A stretch of 23,749 nucleotides of DNA, from positions 1 to 23,749 of the forward strand of contig CAMKZP010000010.1 of NCBI GenBank assembly GCA_946477805.1, given 5' to 3'. Positions within the stretch are counted from its first letter, which is position 1. Each line of letters starts with the position of its first letter. Under the pieces are notes generated by a model, which was given only the letters and a program-made list of their open reading frames with translations, had not been told where the DNA came from and ran no database searches. The translations under genes were made by a program, and so were the position numbers. This document shows positions 15,261 to 23,656 of the stretch, one piece after another. The DNA is from an uncultured Enterobacter sp. Lineage in GTDB: Bacteria; Pseudomonadota; Gammaproteobacteria; Enterobacterales; Enterobacteriaceae.

Positions 15261-15962
15261 ATGACAACCTTAAGCTGTAAAGTGACCTCGGTAGATGCCA
15301 TTACCGACACCGTATATCGCGTCCGTTTAGTGCCAGAATCGGCATTCTCTTTCCGCGCCGGTCAGTACCTGATGGTCGTGATGGATGAGCGCGATAAGCG
15401 TCCTTTCTCTATGGCCTCAACGCCGGCTGAGCAGGAATTTATTGAGCTTCATATCGGTGCGTCAGAGCTTAACTTGTACGCGATGGCTGTTATGGATCGC
15501 ATTCTGAAAGAGCGTGAAATCGTGGTGGATATTCCGCACGGTGAGGCCTGGCTACGCGAGGACGAAGACCGCCCGCTTATCCTGATTGCCGGCGGTACGG
15601 GCTTCTCCTATGTTCGCTCTATTCTGTTGACCGCGCTGGCACGCAACCCGAACCGCGATATCACCATCTACTGGGGCGGCCGCGAAGAGAAGCACCTCTA
15701 TGACCTCTCTGAGCTTGAAGCGCTGAGCATCAACCATCCGAACCTGCGCATTGAGCCGGTTGTAGAGCAGCCGGAAGAGGGCTGGCGCGGGCGGAGCGGC
15801 ACGGTGCTGACGGCAGTTCTGCAGGATCACGGTACGCTGGCCGGGCACGATATCTATATCGCTGGCCGTTTTGAAATGGCGAAAATCGCCCGCGACCTGT
15901 TCTGCAACGAGCGTGACGCGCGTGAAGACCGCCTGTTCGGCGATGCGTTTGCCTTCATTTAA
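15261..15962 (+). CDS. fre: Fre, NAD(P)H-flavin reductase
   Basis: Fre reduces free riboflavin, FMN and FAD with NADPH or NADH and supplies reduced flavin to other enzymes, for example ribonucleotide reductase activation and ferric reduction. The 233 residues equal the E. coli length. The ferredoxin-reductase-like layout is visible: flavin-binding R47PFS50 with the following MAS, and the nucleotide-binding GGTG (111-114) in LIAGGTGFSY. A GAGAG ribosome site precedes the ATG. It lies 30 bp after ubiD and is probably cotranscribed. Reduced FMN is also the substrate of UbiX, so the pairing with ubiD makes sense, although that link is my inference. Confidence 0.97.
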   Translation: MTTLSCKVTSVDAITDTVYRVRLVPESAFSFRAGQYLMVVMDERDKRPFSMASTPAEQEFIELHIGASELNLYAMAVMDRILKEREIVVDIPHGEAWLREDEDRPLILIAGGTGFSYVRSILLTALARNPNRDITIYWGGREEKHLYDLSELEALSINHPNLRIEPVVEQPEEGWRGRSGTVLTAVLQDHGTLAGHDIYIAGRFEMAKIARDLFCNERDAREDRLFGDAFAFI

Positions 15963-15964
15963 AT

Positions 15965-15990
15965 AAAAAAACCCGCCCCTGACAGGCGGG
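15965..15990 (-). terminator. Rho-independent terminator of fadBA
   Basis: Read on the minus strand, a CCCGCC-N7-GGCGGG hairpin (15972-15990) is followed by seven T residues (15965-15971 on the plus strand). It is 96 bp past the fadA stop. In the plus direction no T run follows, so it does not obviously terminate fre. Confidence 0.85.
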
Positions 15991-16012
15991 AAGAACGGCA
16001 ACTAAACTCTCT

Positions 16013-16041
16013 CTCATCGCCAATGCATCCCTGGCGATGAG
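16013..16041. repeat. Perfect 9-bp inverted repeat downstream of fadA
   Basis: CTCATCGCC and GGCGATGAG form a perfect stem around an 11-nt loop. No T run follows in either direction. It may protect a mRNA 3' end or be a decayed repeat; the role is unknown. Confidence 0.55.
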
Positions 16042-16050
16042 GTATCTCTC

Positions 16051-16076
16051 GCAGGCCCGATAAGCATCGCGCCTGC
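16051..16076. repeat. REP-like hairpin after fadA
   Basis: GCAGGC and GCCTGC flank CCCGATAAGCATCGC, which resembles the REP core CGATAAGC...GCG of enteric bacteria. It is a single unit only 10 bp from the fadA stop, between convergent fre and fadA. Confidence 0.55.
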
Positions 16077-16085
16077 GCTACAGCA

Positions 16086-17249
16086 TTACACTCTCTCAAA
16101 TACCGTCGCGATACCCTGACCCAGCCCGATGCACATCGTTGCCAGTCCAAACTGAGCATCTTTGCGCTCCATCAGGTTAATCAGCGTGGTGCTGATACGC
16201 GCTCCGGAGCAGCCCAGCGGGTGACCGAGGGCGATCGCGCCGCCGTTAAGGTTAATCTTCTCGTCGATCTGTTCCATCAGCCCCAGATCTTTAATGCACG
16301 GCAGGATCTGCGCGGCAAAGGCTTCATTCATTTCAAACAGGTCGATATCGCTGGCGGTTAAGCCTGCTTTTTTCAACGCCAGTTTTGAAGCAGGAACCGG
16401 ACCATAGCCCATAATCGACGGATCGCAGCCCACTACCGCCATCGAGCGCACGCGAGCGCGCGGCGTCAGGCCTAACTCGCGGGCGCGGCTTTCGCTCATC
16501 ACCAGCATCGCGGCGGCACCGTCAGACAGCGCGGAGGAAGTACCCGCCGTCACCGTGCCGGTGACCGGGTCAAACGCCGGTCGCAGCGTGGAGAGTGCCT
16601 CGACGGTGGTTTCCGGGCGAATGACTTCGTCGTAACTGAACTGCTTCAGCACGCCGTCCGCATCGTGACCGCCGGTTGGGATAATCTCGTTCTTAAACGC
16701 GCCGGACTGGGTGGCCGCCCATGCGCGGGCGTGAGAGCGCGCGGCGAAAGTATCCTGCATCTCACGGCTGATACCGTGCATGCGGGAGAGCATCTCGGCG
16801 GTCAGGCCCATCATACCTGCGGCTTTCGCTACGTTACGGCTCATCCCCGGGTGGAAATCAACCCCGTGGCTCATAGGGACGTGTCCCATATGTTCCACGC
16901 CGCCGACCAGGCACGCCTGCGCGTCGCCGGTCATGATCATGCGCGCCGCGTCGTGCAGCGCCTGCATGGACGAACCACACAGGCGGTTGACGGTGACGGC
17001 CGGAACCGAATGCGGGATCTCCGCCAGCAGCGACGCGTTACGGGCGATGTTGAAGCCCTGCTCCAGGGTTTGCTGTACGCAGCCCCAGTAGATGTCGTCC
17101 AGCGCGGTTGGATCCAGCGCCGGGTTGCGCGCCAGCAGGCTGCGCATCAGGTGCGCGGAAAGATCTTCCGCGCGCACGTTACGGAACGCCCCGCCTTTTG
17201 AACGGCCCATCGGGGTGCGAATTGCATCAACAATGACAACCTTTTCCAT
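16086..17249 (-). CDS. fadA: FadA, 3-ketoacyl-CoA thiolase
   Basis: FadA performs the last step of aerobic fatty acid beta-oxidation, splitting 3-ketoacyl-CoA with CoA into acetyl-CoA and a shortened acyl-CoA. The 387 residues equal the E. coli length. All catalytic residues are present: Cys91 (NRLCGSS) as nucleophile, His343 (GHPLGCSG) and Cys373 (MCIGLGQG). It forms an alpha2beta2 complex with FadB. An AAGGAGT ribosome site lies before the ATG, within the 9-nt gap after fadB, so the genes share one transcript. Its terminator is at 15965-15990. Confidence 0.98.
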   Translation of the reverse strand: MEKVVIVDAIRTPMGRSKGGAFRNVRAEDLSAHLMRSLLARNPALDPTALDDIYWGCVQQTLEQGFNIARNASLLAEIPHSVPAVTVNRLCGSSMQALHDAARMIMTGDAQACLVGGVEHMGHVPMSHGVDFHPGMSRNVAKAAGMMGLTAEMLSRMHGISREMQDTFAARSHARAWAATQSGAFKNEIIPTGGHDADGVLKQFSYDEVIRPETTVEALSTLRPAFDPVTGTVTAGTSSALSDGAAAMLVMSESRARELGLTPRARVRSMAVVGCDPSIMGYGPVPASKLALKKAGLTASDIDLFEMNEAFAAQILPCIKDLGLMEQIDEKINLNGGAIALGHPLGCSGARISTTLINLMERKDAQFGLATMCIGLGQGIATVFERV

Positions 17250-17258
17250 TGTGACTCC

Positions 17259-19448
17259 TTAAGCCGTTTTCAGCTCGCCAACCGGACGGGCTGGCTCAGC
17301 TGCTGGATAGTAGGGTTCGTTATGCCGCGCTTTGCTACGCAGGCCTTCCGGCACCTCGTACAGCGGGCCGAGGTGCTGATACTGCTGCGCCATATCGAGA
17401 TAGCGGGCGCTGCCGAGCGTATCCAGCCAGCGGAACGCGCCGCCGTGGAACGGAGGGAAGCCGAGGCCGTACACCAGCGCCATGTCGGCTTCCGCCGGGC
17501 TGGCGATGATGCCTTCTTCAAGGCAACGCACCACTTCGTTGATCATGGGGATCATCATCCGGGCGACGATCTCGTCGTCGGTGAAGTCCCGTTTCGGCAA
17601 GCATACGTCGGCCAGCAGGCCATCCACAGCCGCATCTTCTTCTTTCTTCGGCTTGCCTTTGCTGTCTTCTTTATAGCGCCAGAAGCCCAGACCGTTTTTC
17701 TGCCCGAAGCGGTTGGCGTCGAACAGGGCGTCAATCGCGTCGCGATAGTCTTTCTGCATGCGCTGCGGGAAGCCCGCCGCCATTACCGCCTGAGCGTGAT
17801 GGGCGGTATCGATGCCGACGACGTCCAGCAGATACGCTGGGCCCATCGGCCAGCCGAACTGTTTTTCCATCACTTTGTCGATTTTGCGGAAGTCCGCCCC
17901 GTCGCGCAGCAGCTGGCTGAAGCCCGCGAAGTAGGGGAACAGCACGCGGTTGACGAAAAAGCCCGGGCAGTCGTTCACCACGATCGGCGTTTTGCCCATT
18001 TTGCTGGCCCACGCCACGACTTTGGCGATGGTGTCATCAGAGGTTTTTTCACCGCGGATCACTTCGACCAGCGGCATACGGTGCACCGGGTTAAAGAAGT
18101 GCATGCCGCAGAAGTTTTCCGGGCGCTTCAGGGCGCTTGCCAGCTCGCCAATCGGAATGGTGGAAGTGTTGGACGCCAGGACTGTATCCGGGCGAACCTT
18201 ATCTTCCGTTTCGGCCAGCACCGCTTTTTTGATTTTCGGGTTTTCGACGACCGCTTCAACGACCATGTCCACCCGGTCAAAACCGCTGTATTCCAGCGTT
18301 GGCTGGATGGTAGAGATCACGCCAGAGAGTTTCAGACCGTCAATCTTGCCGCGCTCCAGCTGCTTATTCAGCAGCTTGGCCGCTTCGGTCATGCCCAGCG
18401 TCAGGGATTTTTCGCTGATGTCTTTCATGACTACCGGCACGCCTTTCCAGGCAGACTGGTAAGCGATGCCGCCGCCCATAATGCCCGCGCCGAGCACCGC
18501 CGCATGTTTTGGCGTTTCAACGTCTTTGGTCAGCCGTTTGGCTTTGCCCTTAACGAACTGATCGTTGAGGAAAATGCCTACCAGCGCGCGGGCCTCATTG
18601 GTGTGCGCCAGCGGAACAAAGCTTTGGTTTTCGAGCTTTAGCGCTTCATCGCGGCCCAGACGGGCAGCGGCTTCAATCGTTTTTACCGCCGTCATCGGTG
18701 CCGGGTAATGTTTACCTGCCGTCTGCATCACCATGCCTTTGGCGATGGTGAAGCTCATGGTGGCTTCAATTTTGCTGAGCTTTAACGGCTCCAGCTTCGG
18801 CTGGCGTTTGGCTTTCCAGTCGAGATCGCCATCGATCGCCTGGCGCAGAATGGCAATAGCGCCTTCAACCAATTTCTCCGGCTTAACGACGCCGTCTACC
18901 AGACCGATTTTGAGTGCCTGATCCGCGCCCACGTCTTTACCTGCGGCAATGATTTCCAGGGCGCTGTCGGCACCCAGCATGCGCGGCATGCGCACGGAGC
19001 CGCCAAAGCCCGGCATGATGCCCAGCTTAGTTTCCGGCAGGCCGATACGCAGATCCGGCGTCGCCAGACGGTAGTCGGTGGCGAGCACGCACTCGCATCC
19101 GCCGCCCAGCGCATAGCCGTTGACGGCGGAGATCGTTGGAACAGGTAAATCTTCCAGGCGGTTGAAAACGCTGTTGGCAAAGTGCAGCCACTGGCTCAGC
19201 TGTTCCTCAGGAACCAGAAACAGCGAGAGAAATTCGGTGATATCGGCACCGACAATAAAGGCCGCTTTGTTTGAACGCAGCAGCAGCCCTTTCAATTCGG
19301 ATTGCTTTTCAAGTACATCCAGCGCCTGGCCAAGGCTGGCCACCGTCGCGGTATCGAGCTTGTTCACTGAGCCGGGGGCATCGAACACCAGTTCGGCAAT
19401 GCCATCTTCCAGCCAGTTGAGGTACAGGGTGTCGCCTTTGTAAAGCAT
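17259..19448 (-). CDS. fadB: FadB, multifunctional fatty acid oxidation protein
   Basis: FadB carries enoyl-CoA hydratase, 3-hydroxyacyl-CoA dehydrogenase, isomerase and epimerase activities of aerobic beta-oxidation. The start is ATG 19448-19446 (MLYKGDTLYL), with an AGGAGAC ribosome site just upstream, giving 729 residues, as in E. coli; the frame extends 12 codons further without support. The N-terminal crotonase half (1-190) has Glu119 (GGGCEC) and Glu139 (GLPET), the two catalytic residues. The dehydrogenase half starts near 310 with the Rossmann motif GAGIMGGGIAYQS and has the catalytic-His segment HFFNPVHRMP. fadA follows after 9 nt. A FadR operator lies 26 bp upstream. Confidence 0.98.
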   Translation of the reverse strand: MLYKGDTLYLNWLEDGIAELVFDAPGSVNKLDTATVASLGQALDVLEKQSELKGLLLRSNKAAFIVGADITEFLSLFLVPEEQLSQWLHFANSVFNRLEDLPVPTISAVNGYALGGGCECVLATDYRLATPDLRIGLPETKLGIMPGFGGSVRMPRMLGADSALEIIAAGKDVGADQALKIGLVDGVVKPEKLVEGAIAILRQAIDGDLDWKAKRQPKLEPLKLSKIEATMSFTIAKGMVMQTAGKHYPAPMTAVKTIEAAARLGRDEALKLENQSFVPLAHTNEARALVGIFLNDQFVKGKAKRLTKDVETPKHAAVLGAGIMGGGIAYQSAWKGVPVVMKDISEKSLTLGMTEAAKLLNKQLERGKIDGLKLSGVISTIQPTLEYSGFDRVDMVVEAVVENPKIKKAVLAETEDKVRPDTVLASNTSTIPIGELASALKRPENFCGMHFFNPVHRMPLVEVIRGEKTSDDTIAKVVAWASKMGKTPIVVNDCPGFFVNRVLFPYFAGFSQLLRDGADFRKIDKVMEKQFGWPMGPAYLLDVVGIDTAHHAQAVMAAGFPQRMQKDYRDAIDALFDANRFGQKNGLGFWRYKEDSKGKPKKEEDAAVDGLLADVCLPKRDFTDDEIVARMMIPMINEVVRCLEEGIIASPAEADMALVYGLGFPPFHGGAFRWLDTLGSARYLDMAQQYQHLGPLYEVPEGLRSKARHNEPYYPAAEPARPVGELKTA

Positions 19449-19474
19449 GTCAGTCTCCTGAATCCAGCAAGGGG

Positions 19475-19491
19475 ATCTGGTCATACCAGAT
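19475..19491. promoter_or_regulatory. FadR operator of fadBA
   Basis: ATCTGGTCATACCAGAT is a perfect 7-bp palindrome with a 3-bp centre and matches the FadR family site (TGGTNNNACCA core). FadR represses fadBA until long-chain acyl-CoA releases it. It lies just before the fadB ribosome site, where the leader of fadB is expected. The AT-rich stretch 19502-19555 beyond it holds the promoter, but no confident boxes were picked. Confidence 0.85.
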
Positions 19492-19592
19492 GAGACGGAG
19501 TGTGGGATTTATGTTAATAAAATGCAAATTACTCATTAAAAAATTGCTGGATTGATCACGGTCGGTGGAAATCACGCAGCCGAAGTGAGGTG

Positions 19593-19601
19593 TGCTAAGA
19601 T
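19593..19601 (+). promoter_or_regulatory. Extended -10 promoter for pepQ
   Basis: TGC-TAAGAT (TG at 19593-19594, box 19596-19601) is an extended -10 element 36 bp before the pepQ start. No good -35 is present, as is common for this class. It would drive pepQ-yigZ-trkH-hemG. Confidence 0.45.
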
Positions 19602-19637
19602 GCGAGAACTTGAGGTCAAAAAACGAAAGGAAGAATG

Positions 19638-20969
19638 ATGGACTCGCTGGCTTCGCTTTATAAAAATCATATCGTTACCCTACAGGAACGTACCCGGGAC
19701 GTACTGGCGCGCTTCAAGCTGGATGCACTGCTGATCCACTCGGGCGAGCTGATGAACACGTTTCTTGACGATCATGCCTATCCGTTCAAGGTCAACCCGC
19801 AGTTTAAGGCCTGGGTGCCGGTGACCCAGGTTCCAAATTGCTGGCTGCTGGTGGACGGCGTGAACAAGCCGAAACTGTGGTTCTACCTGCCGGTGGATTA
19901 CTGGCACAACGTGGAACCGCTGCCGACCTCTTTCTGGACGGAAGAGATTGACGTGATTGCGTTGCCAAAAGCGGACGGCATTAGCAGCCAGCTGCCTGCA
20001 GCGCGCGGCAACATTGGCTATATTGGACCTGTTCCTGAGCGGGCGCTGGGGCTGGATATTCCGGCGGACAAACTCAACCCGAAAGGGGTGCTGGATTACC
20101 TGCACTACTACCGCGCTTATAAGACCGACTACGAACTTTACTGCATGCGCGAAGCGCAAAAAACGGCGGTGAACGGCCATCGCGCCGCGCATGAAGCGTT
20201 CCAGTCGGGCATGAGCGAATTCGATATCAATCAGGCCTACCTGACGGCAACCGGCCACCGCGACACCGACGTGCCTTACAGCAATATCGTTGCGCTTAAC
20301 GAGCATGCGTCCGTTCTGCACTACACCAAACTGGACCACCAGGTTCCTTCCGAGATGCGCAGCTTCCTGCTCGACGCGGGTGCCGAGTATAACGGCTATG
20401 CGGCTGACCTGACCCGCACCTGGGCGGCGAATGCAGACACCGATTTTGCACAGCTGATTAAAGACGTTAACGATGAACAGCTGGCGCTTATCGGCACCAT
20501 GAAAGCGGGAACCAGCTATGTGGATTACCATATTCAGTTCCATCAGCGCATCGCCAAACTGCTGCGTAAGCATCAGATTGTGAAAGACATGAGCGAAGAG
20601 GCGATGGTCGAGAACGATCTGACCGGCCCGTTTATGCCGCACGGTATTGGCCACCCGCTGGGTCTGCAGGTTCACGACGTGGCGGGCTTTATGCAGGATG
20701 ATTCCGGTACGCATCTGGCTGCGCCGTCTAAATACCCGTACCTGCGCTGCACCCGTATTCTTCAGCCGCGCATGGTATTGACCATCGAGCCGGGTATTTA
20801 CTTTATCGAGTCGCTGTTAGCCCCGTGGCGCGAAGGCCAGTTCAGCAAGCACTTCAACTGGGAAAAAATTGACGCACTCAAGCCGTTTGGCGGTATTCGT
20901 ATCGAAGATAACGTGGTTATCCACGAAAACGGTATTGAGAATATGACGCGAGATTTGAAGCTGGCCTGA
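19638..20969 (+). CDS. pepQ: PepQ, Xaa-Pro dipeptidase (prolidase)
   Basis: PepQ hydrolyses dipeptides with C-terminal proline. I chose the second of two adjacent ATGs: it has AGGA 6 nt upstream and gives 443 residues, as in E. coli. The pita-bread C-terminal domain holds all five metal ligands: Asp246, Asp257, His339, Glu384 and Glu423, each checked by codon. One oddity is Arg378 in LQPRMVLTIEPG; E. coli has Gly there (from memory), six residues before ligand Glu384. Its TGA overlaps the yigZ ATG by one base (TGATG). The gene diverges from fadB. Confidence 0.97.
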   Translation: MDSLASLYKNHIVTLQERTRDVLARFKLDALLIHSGELMNTFLDDHAYPFKVNPQFKAWVPVTQVPNCWLLVDGVNKPKLWFYLPVDYWHNVEPLPTSFWTEEIDVIALPKADGISSQLPAARGNIGYIGPVPERALGLDIPADKLNPKGVLDYLHYYRAYKTDYELYCMREAQKTAVNGHRAAHEAFQSGMSEFDINQAYLTATGHRDTDVPYSNIVALNEHASVLHYTKLDHQVPSEMRSFLLDAGAEYNGYAADLTRTWAANADTDFAQLIKDVNDEQLALIGTMKAGTSYVDYHIQFHQRIAKLLRKHQIVKDMSEEAMVENDLTGPFMPHGIGHPLGLQVHDVAGFMQDDSGTHLAAPSKYPYLRCTRILQPRMVLTIEPGIYFIESLLAPWREGQFSKHFNWEKIDALKPFGGIRIEDNVVIHENGIENMTRDLKLA

Positions 20970-21583
20970 TGGATAGCTGGCTGATACCGGCTGAACCGGT
21001 CACCTTTGTTGAGGAAATCAAGAAAAGCCGCTTTATCACGCTGTTGGCACACACCGATGGCGTGGAGGCGGCAAAGGCGTTTGTCGAGTCCGTTCGTGCT
21101 GAGCATCCTGATGCCCGTCACCACTGCGTGGCCTGGGTCGCGGGGCCGCCGAACGATTCACAGCAGCTGGGGTTTTCTGACGACGGTGAACCGGCGGGCA
21201 CGGCCGGAAAACCTATGCTCTCCCAGCTCATGGGCAGCGGCGTGGGTGAAATCACCGCCGTGGTGGTTCGCTACTACGGCGGCATTTTATTGGGTACGGG
21301 TGGGCTGGTGAAGGCTTACGGCGGCGGTGTTCAGCAGGCGCTTAATCTGCTGACAACGGTCCGCAAAACGCCGCTGACCGAATATACTTTGTTATGCGAT
21401 TACGCTCAGCTCTCGGGCATCGAATCACTGCTCAAACAGTTTAACGGCGCGATCGCGCACAGTGATTACCAGGCGATGGTGGAATTACGCGTGGCGCTTC
21501 CACAGGCAGAACTGGCTGCTTTTTCAGCAAAGCTGGCTGATTTTAGTCGCGGTTCGTTGCAATTGCTGCCGATTGAAGAATAA
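20969..21583 (+). CDS. yigZ: YigZ, IMPACT/UPF0029 family protein
   Basis: YigZ belongs to the family of eukaryotic IMPACT/YIH1. The role in bacteria is not settled. The 204 residues match E. coli. The N-terminal UPF0029 domain (about 15-125) has the conserved DDGEPAGTAGKPML and VVRYYGGILLGTGGLVKAY segments; the C-terminal domain (about 135-195) is the small ferredoxin-like part. Translation is coupled to pepQ by a one-base stop-start overlap, a close pairing with a peptidase gene that I recall from E. coli too. trkH begins 39 bp after its TAA. Confidence 0.95.
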   Translation: MDSWLIPAEPVTFVEEIKKSRFITLLAHTDGVEAAKAFVESVRAEHPDARHHCVAWVAGPPNDSQQLGFSDDGEPAGTAGKPMLSQLMGSGVGEITAVVVRYYGGILLGTGGLVKAYGGGVQQALNLLTTVRKTPLTEYTLLCDYAQLSGIESLLKQFNGAIAHSDYQAMVELRVALPQAELAAFSAKLADFSRGSLQLLPIEE

Positions 21584-21622
21584 TCCCCACCTTACTTTTT
21601 GAATACCAAAGGAAGCGGCAGA

Positions 21623-23074
21623 ATGCATTTTCGTGCCATTACCCGAATCGTTGGACTGCTGGTCATACTCTTTTCCGGGACGATGATTCTCCCTGGACTG
21701 GTGGCGCTTATCTACCGGGACGGTGCGGGACGCGCGTTTACCCAAACCTTCTTTGTTGCGCTGGTCATTGGTTCGCTCCTGTGGTGGCCAAACCGCCGTG
21801 AGAAAGGTGAGCTGAAATCTCGCGAAGGGTTTTTGATTGTTGTCCTGTTCTGGACGGTGCTGGGAAGCGTCGGTTCGCTGCCCTTTATTTTCTCTGAACA
21901 GCCCAATCTGAGCATCACCGATGCATTCTTCGAATCCTTTTCCGGTCTCACCACCACCGGAGCGACGACGCTGGTGGGGCTGGATTCACTCCCACACGCC
22001 ATTCTTTTTTATCGCCAGATGCTGCAGTGGTTCGGCGGCATGGGGATCATTGTCCTGGCGGTGGCTATCCTGCCGATTCTCGGCGTCGGGGGGATGCAGC
22101 TTTACCGCGCTGAGATGCCGGGCCCGCTGAAAGATAATAAGATGCGCCCGCGGATTGCGGAGACGGCGAAAACGCTGTGGCTTATCTATGTTTTACTGAC
22201 GGTGGCCTGCGCCCTGGCGCTATGGTTCGCCGGGATGCCCGCTTTTGACGCCATCGGACACAGCTTTGCGACCATCGCCATCGGTGGGTTCTCCACCCAC
22301 GATGCCAGCGTGGGGTATTTCGATAGCCCAACGATTAACACGATTATTGCTATCTTCCTGCTGATCTCCGGCTGTAACTACGGCCTGCACTTCTCGTTAC
22401 TCAGCGGACGCAGCCTGAAGGTGTACTGGCGAGATCCGGAATTCCGCATGTTTATTGGCGTCCAGCTGACGCTGGTGATCATCTGCACCCTGGTCCTGTG
22501 GTTCCACGATGTCTACAGTTCTGCCGTGACGACGCTAAATCAGGCCTTCTTCCAGGTGGTGTCGATGGCGACTACCGCTGGCTTTACCACGGACAGCATT
22601 GCGCGCTGGCCGTTGTTCCTCCCCGTGCTGCTTCTGTGTTCTGCCTTTATCGGCGGCTGCGCTGGCTCAACGGGCGGTGGTCTGAAGGTGATTCGTATTC
22701 TGCTACTGTTTAAGCAGGGAAACCGCGAACTGAAGCGCCTGGTGCACCCGAATGCGGTTTATAGCATCAAGCTGGGAAACCGCGCCCTGCCGGAACGCAT
22801 TCTGGAAGCGGTATGGGGTTTCTTCTCTGCCTATGCGCTGGTGTTTATCGTCAGCATGCTGGCGATTATCGCGACAGGGGTCGATGATTTCTCGGCCTTT
22901 GCTTCCGTCGTGGCAACGCTGAACAACCTAGGGCCCGGTCTGGGCGTCGTGGCGGATAACTTTGCCAGCATGAACCCGGTCGCGAAGTGGATCCTCATCG
23001 CAAACATGCTGTTTGGTCGTCTTGAGGTCTTTACGCTGCTGGTTCTGTTTACCCCAACATTCTGGCGCGAATAA
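21623..23074 (+). CDS. trkH: TrkH, potassium uptake channel subunit
   Basis: TrkH is the ion-conducting membrane subunit of the Trk potassium system and works with the cytoplasmic NAD/ATP-binding TrkA (not in this window). I chose ATG 21623 (MHFRAITRI), with AAGGAAG 7 nt upstream, giving 483 residues as in E. coli; the TTG at 21599 is not supported. The four membrane-pore-membrane repeats show their filter loops: SGLTTTGATTL, TIAIGGFSTHD, SMATTAGFTTDS and TLNNLGPGLG. Cytoplasmic basic segments (WRDPEFR, KQGNRELKRLVHP) lie between them. hemG starts 10 nt after its TAA, so the two are cotranscribed. Confidence 0.97.
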   Translation: MHFRAITRIVGLLVILFSGTMILPGLVALIYRDGAGRAFTQTFFVALVIGSLLWWPNRREKGELKSREGFLIVVLFWTVLGSVGSLPFIFSEQPNLSITDAFFESFSGLTTTGATTLVGLDSLPHAILFYRQMLQWFGGMGIIVLAVAILPILGVGGMQLYRAEMPGPLKDNKMRPRIAETAKTLWLIYVLLTVACALALWFAGMPAFDAIGHSFATIAIGGFSTHDASVGYFDSPTINTIIAIFLLISGCNYGLHFSLLSGRSLKVYWRDPEFRMFIGVQLTLVIICTLVLWFHDVYSSAVTTLNQAFFQVVSMATTAGFTTDSIARWPLFLPVLLLCSAFIGGCAGSTGGGLKVIRILLLFKQGNRELKRLVHPNAVYSIKLGNRALPERILEAVWGFFSAYALVFIVSMLAIIATGVDDFSAFASVVATLNNLGPGLGVVADNFASMNPVAKWILIANMLFGRLEVFTLLVLFTPTFWRE

Positions 23075-23084
23075 GGAGTCGTCG

Positions 23085-23636
23085 GTGAAAACACTTATTC
23101 TTTTCTCAACGCGAGACGGGCAAACGCGTGAAATTGCCTCGTACCTGGCTTCAGAATTAAAAGAGCTGGGCGTTTATTCGGATGTGTTAAACCTCAACCG
23201 TGCGGAGAACATCTCCTGGCAGGATTACGATCGGGTGGTGATTGGCGCATCTATCCGGTACGGTCATTTTCATCCGGCGCTGGATCGTTTTGTGAAAAAG
23301 CACACGGCTGTGCTTAGCGCACTGCCGGGCGCTTTCTATTCTGTAAACCTCGTTGCCCGTAAAGCAGAGAAGCGGACGCCGCAGACTAATAGCTACACGC
23401 GTAAGTTCTTATTGAGCTCGCCCTGGCAGCCAGACCTCTGCGCGGTGTTTGCCGGTGCGCTTCGCTATCCCCGCTATCGCTGGTATGACCGCTTCATGAT
23501 CCGCCTGATTATGAAGATGACCGGGGGGGAAACCGATACGCGTAAAGAAGTGGTTTATACCGACTGGTCGCAGGTGGCCAGTTTTGCGCGGGAAATCGCA
23601 CATTTAACAGGCGATTCGCGGCTTAATCAGGCATAA
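23085..23636 (+). CDS. hemG: HemG, menaquinone-dependent protoporphyrinogen IX dehydrogenase
   Basis: HemG is a flavodoxin-like FMN enzyme that oxidises protoporphyrinogen IX to protoporphyrin IX and passes electrons to membrane quinones. The start is GTG 23085, with TAAGGAG (23072-23078) 6 nt upstream, giving 183 residues against 181 in E. coli; the frame continues upstream into trkH but without support. The FMN phosphate loop is FSTRDGQTREIA (7-18). The long-chain insert typical of HemG (about 100-145, with KRTPQTNSYTRKF and RYPRYRWYDRFMI) is present and probably mediates membrane contact. The C-terminal end differs from E. coli (GDSRLNQA). The stop is 20 bp before an rrn UP element. Confidence 0.97.
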   Translation: MKTLILFSTRDGQTREIASYLASELKELGVYSDVLNLNRAENISWQDYDRVVIGASIRYGHFHPALDRFVKKHTAVLSALPGAFYSVNLVARKAEKRTPQTNSYTRKFLLSSPWQPDLCAVFAGALRYPRYRWYDRFMIRLIMKMTGGETDTRKEVVYTDWSQVASFAREIAHLTGDSRLNQA

Positions 23637-23656
23637 AGTTTGAAAAGTGAGCGAAC

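Noticed and set aside
17322..18641. Plus-strand open frame of 439 codons inside fadB
   Set aside because: Antisense shadow of fadB, rich in His, Arg, Phe and Ala with no fold signature. fadB explains the region fully.
19680..20714. Minus-strand open frame of 344 codons inside pepQ
   Set aside because: Antisense shadow of pepQ with no supported start or motif.
21599..21622. Upstream TTG start for trkH
   Set aside because: ATG 21623 has a good ribosome site at the right distance and gives the family length of 483 residues.
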